NCBI GenBank assembly: GCA_946902875.1
Contig: OX336343.1
Span: 17,035,596-17,099,595 of the forward strand
Reading direction: 5' to 3'
DNA from: Nematopogon swammerdamellus
Taxonomy: Eukaryota > Arthropoda > Insecta > Lepidoptera > Adelidae
Length of the DNA: 64,000 nt
Below are positions 51,601-63,600 of this stretch, in pieces. The position numbers were made by a program, and so were the translations under genes. The notes under the pieces are model-generated. The model searched no databases, was not told the DNA's origin, and worked only from the letters and a program-made list of their open reading frames with translations. The stretch's first letter is position 1, and each line of letters opens with the position of its first letter.

Positions 51601-54600
51601 ATGGGATTTGTTCATATTGACAGTTTGCGCTCGTATCGTGCTATCTCATATCTGACATATGTTAGAAGAAGACAACACTACTGTTTAATTAGTTAGGTTA
51701 ATTTGGGTATTCTCTGACAAAGTAGGCACTTTAGGCTCATGTTTAGTGCTAGCTATATATTAAAAATATCAACCAATTTGTATGTTGTACTTAGTTACGA
51801 GCTTACGGGCAAAACACTTACTTAGGCATGCCAAAATCTTCAGAACACACAACACTTCTCGTATTCGTGAATTTCCGCGAGTTCTTCCATTAATACAACA
51901 CTAAAACGAATTAATAACACTTGTAATCACCACAATTCACAAATTCACCAACTCGAAATCACGCTTCAAAAATCAACACAAGCACACAGCTGTCTAACAA
52001 GCATGGCTGCCGCCATTGTAATTATATGACCGCCGCTCGCTAGACAGGGTTTAAACCCGCCTCTACCTGCTTTAAACAATGAATGGAGCTAACTCGCTGC
52101 AAATATGCCGAATAAAGATAAAACTGCTCTCTGAATAGCTTTTTTGTTAGCACGGTCTAATAGCCGAACAGTGTGTTAACTTTAACCTGGGAACTCTGAA
52201 TAAGGCAGCTACAGTTTTACGTGGAATCCGGACCACGGTCAGCCTCCAACGGTCGAGCGATCACCCATCCAAGTACTGACCGCGCCCAGGTGTGCTTATG
52301 ATTACGACCGACAGACGCTACAGAGGCTGATTAATTACCAGTGTGGTAGGATAAAACTCGAATTAAAAAAATTACCTTTGGTAGAGCCATGGTAGAGCTT
52401 ACGAAACTGTCATCATTTAAACAATATAGGAAAGAATTTTGAAAATATACTTCAGTTTCTCCTATTCACGAAAATGGCGACGGACCGGATACGAATCAGG
52501 TCGACGGAAATTTTCCGTTGGTCTGTGCCAGAAAAGATGGCGAATGAAGCTCCAACACACACAGGTCGGCAGTATGGAATTATTCATCTATCTTTATCAC
52601 CACCGGCATTTCGTTTGTTCAAATGCTCGATACATGCCTCTCTCATCGCTACACAATCCATATTTATTTATTTTAAAACTCGTCGGTAACACCACATTAC
52701 AGGGCATGACGATCCATTACAACCAATTCTAAATAAAATGACATAATCTATCCATATTCTAAATACTTAATTAATAACAAATCTTAAAACATAATAACCT
52801 AAAATATAATAAAATTAAATGTGTAAAAAGCCAAATTCAATAAAAGATACATTAGAACACAATAAAACCTTTAAAAAATGCAATATAAATATAAACACTA
52901 TGAAATAATATACAGGTTGTTGTAACGGCCAAGTAGTAGTAGTAATTTCACCAGCGCAATCCTCATGTTTTTCCGAGACAAAAAAGTTTTTCCCTAAAGT
53001 GTCTAGTTTTCGAGATATAAATTTTTGAAATTTATATTTTTGTCAAGTGTAATTTGACGCGCGCAGGGGGAGGGTGCTGGCGCGGGAACGGTAGGGGTCG
53101 AAAACTCACGCCGCGCCTTCGCCGCACATCTCCTCTCTCCGCACACTCGTCCCTGCTCGCTCACTCACCGCGAGCCTTTCATTCCTATTCCTACGTTCTT
53201 GCAGAACATTAGATCCTTTTTACACTAAATAAATCAATTAGTTTGTATCACATTGAGTTCTCGTGACAATACAATATTATAATAATTTCAACTTGGTAAC
53301 GAGGGTCTGATGATGGAGTCAGGAGGTGGACAGTGGAACTCTTCAACCGTTACTAGTAACCCCCTCGAGTTTGGGCTCATTTGGTTGGTTTGGACGAGTG
53401 TCCCATACTTCTACCAATACACTTGGTGACGAGGGTCTGATGATGGAGTCAGGAGGTGTACAGTGGAACTCTTCAACCGTTACTAGTAACCCCCTCGAGT
53501 TTGGGCTCATTTGGTTGGTTTGGACGAGTGTCCCATACTTCTACCAATACACTTGGTGACGAGGGTCTGATGATGGAGTCAGGAGGTGTACAGTGGAACT
53601 CTTCAACCGTTACTAGTAACCCCCTCGAGTTTGGGTTCATTCGGTTGGTTTGGACGAGTGTCCCATACTTCTACCAATACACTTGGTGACGAGGGTCTGA
53701 TGATGGAGTCAGGAGGTGTACAGTGGAACTCTTCAACCGTTACTAGTAACCCCCTCGAGTTTGGGCTCATTTGGTTGGTTTGGACGAGTGTCCCATACTT
53801 CTACCAATACACTTGGTGACGAGGGTCTGATGATGGAGTCAGGAGGTGTACAGTAAAAATCTTCAACCGTTACTAGTAACCCCCTCGAGTTTGGGCTCAT
53901 TTGGTTGGTTTGGACGAGTGTCCCATACTTCTACCAATACACTTGGTGACGAGGGTCTGATGATGGAGTCAGGAGGTGTACAGTGGAACTCTTCAACCGT
54001 TACTAGTAACCCCCTCAAAACTCTAACTTTTTATTTAAAGGGAATTCAGAAAAAAGCTATTTGAATTTTTTGTTACTATTGATCCCAATAATCATTTCCT
54101 AAATTTAATGTAGTGGCTGTTACAACACCCTGTATATACATATGAAAATGTGAATGTACGAACAGGTTGGCATGTCGAAGGCGGACCTGGCGTTGTCGAG
54201 GCTCGGCTTCTGGCGTGGCTACTCGAGTGCTGTGCGCGCCGGTGTCTACAACGAGATGGTTGCTATTGCGCCCATTTTTGATGCCATGATGAACGTTGAC
54301 TTGGTGAGTATAACTTCTATTCACGTACAGTCAGTCAGTCAGTCAATCCAGCGTGTAAGAGTCCACTGCTGGACATACGCCTCTCCATTTTTCCTCCAGT
54401 CCTCCCGGCCTTCAGCGGTACGGAACCACTGCTTTCCGCCGACGTACTTGACGTCGTCGTCCCACAGTACCCGGCAGTAAATAACGAACATCGAGCTTTA
54501 ATAAAAAGAGACAATAGGTATATTTATTTATTTATTTATTTGGAGACACCAACGAGTAACACATAAAATAGGTATTACAAAACTTCAACTTAATAAAACA

Positions 54601-57600
54601 TTGGGTATTGTGTTACTCAGCACCGTATCCCACATATTAAAAATGACAGATTCGAAACTTACAGAGAATCCTAGCAATCAAATTTAACAAAAATTTTATC
54701 TGCTTGTAGAGCGTCTTCTGTGCGACAGGGACGATGCTCTACAACCGGATTGTCTCTTCCAAAAGTTCTAAGTTAATTATTTAAAGCCATGTATTGTAGA
54801 TATAGGTCATGGAATATAGGGTATTTTTATGTGTTTTATTACAGTTAGCTACTTTTCTGTAGTTCCTTGTTTTCGCGCAAAAACTTTCCGATTTCGCACA
54901 AAAATTCTTCAAAAATTAACATGCTCACCTGCATTTTGACCCTCCGAAATGCATGAGAGGTCAACCGCTAGGCTACCCGCGACGGGTTATAAACTTATAA
55001 CACCCCTCTTTTTGCGTCGTCGGTTAAAATAGTGTAATAAAACCTATCCAACCTTTCCAGCTCAATCGAACAGCCACCATCAGCGATCTATTCAAAACTC
55101 CCGCGCACCGCGCGTCGCGTCTCACGAGCTCCGCCGCTTGGGGTGTGACGCGAGCGCGGGACCACGGCGCACCATCTTACATGAAGGTGCTGAAGCTGTG
55201 CGACCCCATTGCCTCCGTGCAGGGCTACGGTGACTTCGAGAAGCTCGGCTTCGACAGAGAACAGCAGGAGATGATGGCTTCTATGTACAGGTACGAAGGC
55301 AGTTTTACTGTGCGTTTTACGAAGAGCTAGCACGCATGGCCTATGTTTGGTCGAATGATTAAACACAGTAAATATAACCATAGGAAGCGGGGTGTGGCCG
55401 AGTGGTTTAGGCATCGGCTTCTCATGCGAGAGGTCCGAGGTTCGAATCCGGTCGGCGGCGGCGTGTACCAATGAGTTTTTTTCTGACGAAACAATTTACC
55501 TGCTGCTTCACCGTTCGGAACCGGTGTAAAACTGTACTCGTAGGTCTCTTCCCCGTGATAGGCTGGGTGGTAGGCCCAAATTGTAGCCGACTGGGTTGGT
55601 ACCAGGTTTGCCAGATGGTCCAGATAAAAAAGAGGTCATTTTTCACTTTGATTATTCGGGTAAAACTTTTACGAAAAATCTATCCCCCTTTGTTTTCTCC
55701 GCGGAAGTCTAAAACTTTTCCGCGGACAAGACTTCAAAAAAGAGGACTGTCCGCGGTAAAAGCGGACACCTGGCAACCCTGGTTGGTACCACCGTACTGG
55801 ATTTAGTCCGTACGGCATAAAAACTATTTTGAAGTTTATATCTTAAATGGTTTGACAAAAAATTGCATTCCAGTGAACAGCGGCGCGGCGAAGGCGCGGT
55901 TATCGTGGTGGCGCGTGCGTGCAGAAAGGAAATAGCTACGAAACCCTCTGTCTGCGCGTGAACAACGTTCACACTTCACCGGCTTTTTCCAATGTTATGA
56001 AGGGGATCAAAATCTGTGTGTGTAACTTCTTTAATGTTCATGTTTAAACGGCGGGGATGTCCCAATGCAGGCACTCGCCCTGTTTATGGACTTCAAGTGT
56101 CAGTCTAACTAAAGCGTCCAAAAATATCGAAGGCTCACCGCACCGATTGTAAGCAAAACCTATCTTCATCATATTATATTGATGTAATTCCGTATGTTTC
56201 CAACAGGAACGCTGAAGATGTAGAGCTCCTCCTGGCAGGGTCCATGGAGAAGGCGGCGACTGGAGCTGTCCTCGGACCCACACTCGCCTGCTTGCTGTCC
56301 TTGCAGTTCGCCAACCTCAAGAAAAGCGACAGGTAAAAAAAAATTATGGATACTGACACGGTTGGCTACATCACCTACAACATCCGTGATGTCAGCCCAT
56401 AAATAATACCTGGTATGAACTAGGTGTCATGCAAGTGCTTCCCTTCATTTCATGTCGGCTACACTGAACTGGACGGTAAACACGAACTATTTACATAGGC
56501 GTTCCGACCGACGTTTCATTCAGTGCGATGGCAACAACCCGGGCGGGATAAACCCTACCACCTAGTAAGGTAAGAAGGAAAGGGGCCCTACATTTTTACG
56601 TGGAATCCGAACCAGCCTCCAACGGTCGAGCGGTTACCCATCCAAGTACTGACCGGGCTCAGGGTTGATTAACACAACAGTCGACCGACCGCACCACTGA
56701 GCTACCGTGGCTGACAAAAAATCTACCACTTACTATTTCCGTATGAATACGGAACCCTAAAAACCGACGCGATGTAATTACTGAATCGCATGCGATTTTA
56801 TCAACGGTATTTTGTGTTCCATACAACAACATTCTTAATTTATTCGTGAAAGTATCAAATGAGTTCTTTTACTTGTTGTAAATGTAAGAAAAATTACCAT
56901 AGTTTGGTTGTGTCACCAAACACTATCAAGAAAGCAACTGCACCAATTCTCAAGGATTATGGTGGATCTAAATAGTATATTTTTGGCTCCACATAGATTC
57001 ATTGTAAAATACTCTCCTTGTATTCTTTGTAGATTTTCTTTATCATCCCCCGCAAATTCCCTAAATTACAGATTCTGGTACGAGAATGACTTGCCGCCAT
57101 CTTCCTTTCTGCCGGAGAAGCTGGCTGCGATCAGGAAGGTCTCCCTCGCTGGTCTGCTCTGCTCGGCGAACGACGAACTCACCGAAATACAACCCAAGGC
57201 GTTCGTCTCTGAAGATCCATACCTGTAAGATGCATTACATATAACAATACATTGATCTTAGGAGTCGATTTGCCTTCTCCTTCAGGTTTTCTTAGAGGCT
57301 CCTACGTAATACTGGTGTCACTTCGATCAGGACAAATTCAGCTAGTGAATTCAACAGAACTTGCCTTTTTTATGGAAACCGACACGGTTGGTTAGGTACA
57401 TCACCCACGACATGATGATGTGATGTCAGCCCATTACACCTTGGTGAACTGTGAGCCATGTCGGTGTTTCCCTTTGGTTGTGGCGGCTACGTTGAACTGG
57501 ATGGAAACGAACGAACTATTTACATAGCCACTTCGACCGTTCTTTCATTCAGTGCGGCGGTCCTAACTAACCTGGACGAGTTAAACCGTATGCTAAGTAC

Positions 57601-60600
57601 ACACGTACGTGCTTGCTCGACGTTTTTACGTTCATTCGAGCAAGTACGACTCATGCTCGAACGTGTAGACCATTTTTGATACATGCTCGAACGTCCAACA
57701 TCCAATCCAAGTTCTCACCGTGCCCAGGTATACTTTAGATCGCGAACGGCGGTCGACCGACAGCACCACTTAGCTACCGAGGCTGCCAAACTTGTTTACA
57801 TGATCATAGTATCATGTTCAATCCCACTTATCCAGATTGTCACATCGGAAACTCTTCGGTTGTCCAAATACTCTGATAGGTACATGTCGGATGTATCGTG
57901 TCGATAGATCGTATCGACTACGATACACATTGTATTTTAGGTTACCCTTTGAGATGAGATGTTTGGATGATGGAGAATGGTCTCTGTGTGGTTAGACTCT
58001 AAAGTTCATTGTTTTGTTTACTAAAGTGTTGACTTCCCCCAGAAACGCTGCGCAGCAGTGCTCCCAACACGGTCGCCTGGACATGTCTGCGTGGAGAGAC
58101 ACGAGCGGCGCTCTGTCCGCCGAGCAGGTGTCGGCCGACATGCTCGCCGCCGCGCTGGAGAAGGCCAAGCAGGAGATGGCTGAGAGGAAACGGCTAGAGT
58201 ACATGCTGTGGGAGATCAGTAAGTTCAAGACGAACACCCTAAATAAACCCAGAAAACCTAAAAGTAACTTTCCTCAACACACCTCGAAATTGTGTTCTGA
58301 GCTAGGTAGTTCTTCAGCAAGTTTAGGTACGTGGGAATTGTTAAAGATTGATTTGATACCTATCATATAATATGTGCCTATGTAAATAACGTAATTTTAT
58401 CAACAGATGGTGGAGCAGACCCAAAGTCGCCAGTGGGAACGGCCGCGTCATTCTCTAAAGCCAACAAACATGCTCTGAAGCTCGCTAACTCCTCGCTCTT
58501 CTTGGAGTTCGCAACCAACGAGATCCTCAACTCACTAAACAATGGGTAATTGGCTCTGTCTACATTTTAACTGACCAAACAAGTTTTCATTGTAGTATTT
58601 TAGAACATTTATGAATTCATAGGTTACTCGTATAACAAACAATTCCTCTTTCCAGCAACCGCCGCAAGCGCCAGATCTTCGACACCAACATCCTTGGATT
58701 CTCTCCATCTAACGACTTCGCCGACGCTCTGCAGTCCGTGGACGTGAGCGGTTTCCTCGCCGGAAGCTTGGGACCATCAATCGAGCCCCAGTGCGACGAG
58801 AACGGACCTTGCGACTCTGATAGCCCCTTCAGGACCTACACTGGCTACTGTAACAACCTGCGCAACCCTAACTTGGGCAAAAGTTTGACGACATTTGCAA
58901 GGTTGTTGCCGCCGGTGTATGAAGACGGTTCGTTGTATTTTTTATTGTTTCTTTTAATGGCTATTAATTTAACAGTAAACCCAAGGAAACGTTTTACACA
59001 TTATGTAAATTTTTAGACCTGCACTGCTCTTGCTTTAGCGATAAGGCCTCGTCTTTGTTGCGGGAAAGCAGCATATTCAGACAAGAACATGATTTATTAA
59101 GCTAACGTCATCAATCTAGAAGACGATATAGCCAACCATATCATATTTATTTATTACATACAATAAGCATAAAATTATTAATCCGGGTAGAAGGATCACA
59201 TGTCAATATGTTCTCACTACATGCGCAGGAGTTTCCCGGCCGCGAATCAATGCCGTGACAGGCACGCCACTGCCTTCACCGCGCACCATCTCCACCGTGA
59301 TCCATCCCGACATATCCAACCTGCACAACCGGTACACGCTTATGGTGATGCAGTTCGCCCAGTTCCTCGACCACGAACTCACCATGACGCCTATTCACAA
59401 GGGTTAGTGATCGCTACTCATATTTGTTTTATCTAACCAAACCTAACCTGCCACTATACATACAAGCAGCAGGCAGAATTTTCCTTGTTCCTACTGTCTC
59501 AACCTAAATATGCTGAGAAGAACACAAAATGTAAGACACTAAAATATCCCTAGTGTTAATCCGAAATTTCCCAATAAATGAAGTCAAAACATTTTAATCA
59601 TTATATATTTATCACTTTCGTGATAATATTAGCAATATTTTATTATTAAGGAGTGTCTGAAGATAGACCTACCTATGTACAAATGAAATTAAATTACGTA
59701 ATCTTAAAATCGTGCTCGAAGGACCAAATATGCTTAACCTCTAAAGCTTTTGTTTCACTCAAGAACTCATTGTTTTACCCTATCCCCAACCAAGGTTTCC
59801 ACGAATCGATCCCGGACTGCCGCTCGTGTGACTCCCCCCGAACGGTACATCCGGAATGCAACCCCATCCCAATTCCGCGCGGGGACCACTACTATCCAGA
59901 CCTGAACGTCACCTCGGGAGAGCGACTGTGCTTCCCGTTCATGAGGAGTTTGCCTGGTCAGCAGCAACTAGGTAAACTATATGCCATCTTCTAGTATGTG
60001 TAATGGTAACATAGTGCAACTGTAAGTTTCTTGTGAGGAGAAGGATCCAAGGCAGTTTGCAAAAACTACCAGACTTCATAGGATCGTTTATAGGCGCAGC
60101 AGACACTAATAACATAACACCGACCCATCAACCTCCAACATCTTCTGGTTTTGTAGTTCGGCTCTTTCATTCTCAACATTGAGAAAGCCCTCAAAATTAT
60201 CTTGATTACTCCGCTACATTAGCATCCTTAAATTTAGGTAAGTACCTATGTTTATGTTTAATTGTATTTATCACGTTCCATGTTTTCTACTATCAGGTAG
60301 AATGTTAAAGGGACCAACCGAAAACATACGCAAGGCATGTTCCAACAAAATGCTGAGTTGGTTCTTTCATTCTCCTTCGTGTTTTTTGTGTTAAAAAATT
60401 TCGTTGCACTTCATTTGATTTGATTTCAACTACTCTTGAAACTTAATTACCTACCTACCTATATTTCAGACCTTGAATAAGCTTTTTCAACAATATGCTC
60501 CCCTAAATCCTTTGCAGTGACAACCAAATTTAAAACTCTAAACCATTCTGTAGGGCCCCGTGAGCAAGTGAACCAGAATACTCCATATATGGACGCCTCG

Positions 60601-63600
60601 TCGGTATACGGCGAGAATCCGTGTATCGTGCGTAAGCTGAGAGGGTTCAATGGACGTCTCAACTCCACCATCCACCCGATCAGAGGCAAGGACCTGCTGC
60701 CGCGCTCCGACGCACATCCCGAGTGCAAGGCACCTTCTGGCTTCTGCTTTATTGGTGGTGAGTGACGGTATCATCCTTAAAATATGCTTCAGACTCTGAA
60801 CATAATAAGAGGCGTTCTGCGATCAGTGGTGTATCATCGCTGTGAAAGCAGGCGTTGAGCAGTTGACACCAGGTATAGTTGTAGATATGGGTAACTCGAG
60901 GAAGCAAAAATGCAACCTTTGTCTACGACATACCTAGTCACCATTATCCGTGAATGAAAAGGGCTCGACCTGTCGTCCTAGTTATTGTAATTCAACAGAG
61001 CAAATTGCTCAAATGTATGGTCTCAAATAGTGTCAGTTCACTCAGTTCTCGCTAAAGACGTCGTCGCTTCACAGGTGACGGTCGAGTTTCTGAGCAGCCT
61101 GGACTAACAGCCATCCACACTATCTTCATGCGTGAGCACAACAGGCTGGTGGAAGGTCTTCGCGGAGTCAACCCTCACTGGGACGCTGATTTACTGTTCG
61201 AACACACGCGTCGCATCGTCGCCGCTCAGATCACACACATTGCCTACAATGAACTACTGCCGAGATTGCTATCCTGGAATGCTGTCAACCTTTATGGACT
61301 GAAGCTTCTGCCTTCTGGTTGGTACCTTATTTCTTTTTCTAGGCTTGTTCTCATTCTTCTTAATAAATGTTGTGCCTTCTTCTGTCAAAGGTTTGCTATT
61401 ATTCGGGAGATCTCACCTTCGAGACTGAACTTCTTCAGCTCGATGTCTTCCGGGTTTGGGTTTGCCAACTGATCATTCATTTCATTACTGATGGCGTATT
61501 GAGATAAGAATTCCGATTTTTTTTTATGTAATCCGGTATGGGTGGCTGGGTCGGAGGGGCCAAAGCGCATACTCCGACCAGCCAATATCACCTCCGAGAA
61601 GGTAGGTGCCATACCGGAGGCTTCCCTAGATTGCTGGCTATATTGGACTAGAGGATAACACAACCGAGGCTGCTATGCGGCCATCTTACATCCAGTACGG
61701 TGGTACCAACCCAGGCGGCTACAATTTGAGCCTACCACCTAGTAAGGGGCAAGGGAAGGGACCTAGAGTTTTACACCGGTTCCGAACGGTGAAGAAGCAG
61801 GTGTAGGTATGCACGTAAATTTTTTCGTCAGAAAAAACTCATTGGTACACGCCGACCGGATTTGAACCTCGGACCTCTTGCATGAGAAGCCGATGCCCAA
61901 ACCACTCGGCCACCCGCCGCTTATACAGGGTGTTGTAACGGCCAGTACATTAAATTTAGGAAATGATTATTGGGATCAATAGTAACAAAAAAGTCAAATA
62001 ACTTTTTTCTGAATTCCCTTTAAATAAAAAGTTACACTTTTCATACAAACTAATTGATTAATTTAGTGTAAAAACATCTAATGTTCCGCACGAACCTGGG
62101 AATGAAAGGCGCGCGGTGAGTGAGCGAGCAAGGACGAGTGCACGGAGCGAGGAGATGCGTGGAGGCGGCGCGGCGTGAGTTTTTCGACCCCGACCGTTCC
62201 CGCGCCAGCACCCTCCCCCCGCGCGCGTCATATTACACTTGACGAAAATATAAATTTCAAACATTAATATCTCGAAAACTAGATACTTTATAGAAAAAAC
62301 TTCGTTTACTTTTTTGTCTCGGAAAAACACGAGGATTGCGCTGGCGAAATTAATGTACTGGCTGATACAACACCATGTATATCATTAAAATATCATTACA
62401 TAGTTTAAATTTAAACAATCACGCGTCCATTATATTGTAAGTGTGTAATAGCGATCTGCTAAATGCGGTAATTATTACTTTTCCTGCATTATTCCAACAT
62501 CCAAAGTCAATAATAATTTCTAACGAATAGGTTACTACAAGGAGTATTCTCCGACATGCAACCCGGCCATCGTGACGGAGTTCGCGACCGCTGCCTACCG
62601 CATCGGACACTCAATGCTGCGACCACATCTGCCGCGCCTGTCGCCCAACTATCAGCCTCTGGACCCTCCCATTCTGCTCCGCGACGGATTCTTCAAGCCC
62701 GACATGTTCCTGAGGGTAACTTTTCTTTAAGTCTTATCGGTGATGAACTAGAAATCAAGCATGTCGAAAATTATTGATTTATCTATATAATATTTATTTC
62801 AGCCAAGTAGGACCATATTAAAAATACATATTAAATGTCTTACTTAACGTAAGAATTAAAATTAATTTTTCTCCACTTGTGTTTGTACGTTTTCCAGTAG
62901 AGAGAGATCATTATCCGTCAAATTGGTCTACCGATGCGCTATAGATGAGGTGCGCGTGGATTGAATGAATATGCATTGAATAATACGCATTGAAATACAA
63001 TATGCATTGGTTAACTCCAACGAAATAATATGGGCTGAAAATTATTTATATTAGAATATATATTAAAAAGTAGAGATTCTAAGGTACCTACTAGTTCCAG
63101 AAAAGCTGAAAATAAAAAGCAAGTACATTAGTAGAATTCCTGCCTTAGCCATTTCTTCCAGTCCACCCGGTCCCATCATACATAACATAATGTACTTAGG
63201 TACTTGTATTTTGGATCCGCCCCTAAAACCGTTTTAGTCAAAGTCGTCGGCCAATAAATCGTCATCTCCTTGCAGCCCTCAATGACCGAAGAGCTTCTGC
63301 GTGGTCTAGTATCAACGCCCATGGAAACCCTGGACCAGTTCATCACCGGCGAGGTGACAAACCACCTCTTCGAAGACCGAAGGATACCGTTCTCAGGAAT
63401 CGACCTGATCGCCCTTAACATCCAGCGCGCGAGAGACCACGGTGTTCCGAGCTACAACAACTACAGAGCCCTTTGCAATCTGAAGAGGGCTTCCACTTTT
63501 GAGGACTTGTCGAGAGAAATTCCAGACGAGGTTATTGCTAGGTAAGAAATTATCAAATTGTGGGTACATTATTTTCCACATCTGCTCAAACTTTAGATTA

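Noticed and set aside
53326..54064. Series of 72-77-codon open frames with repeated protein sequence
   Set aside because: They are produced by the 130-bp tandem array, with a frame change at each unit; no start context or expression signal.
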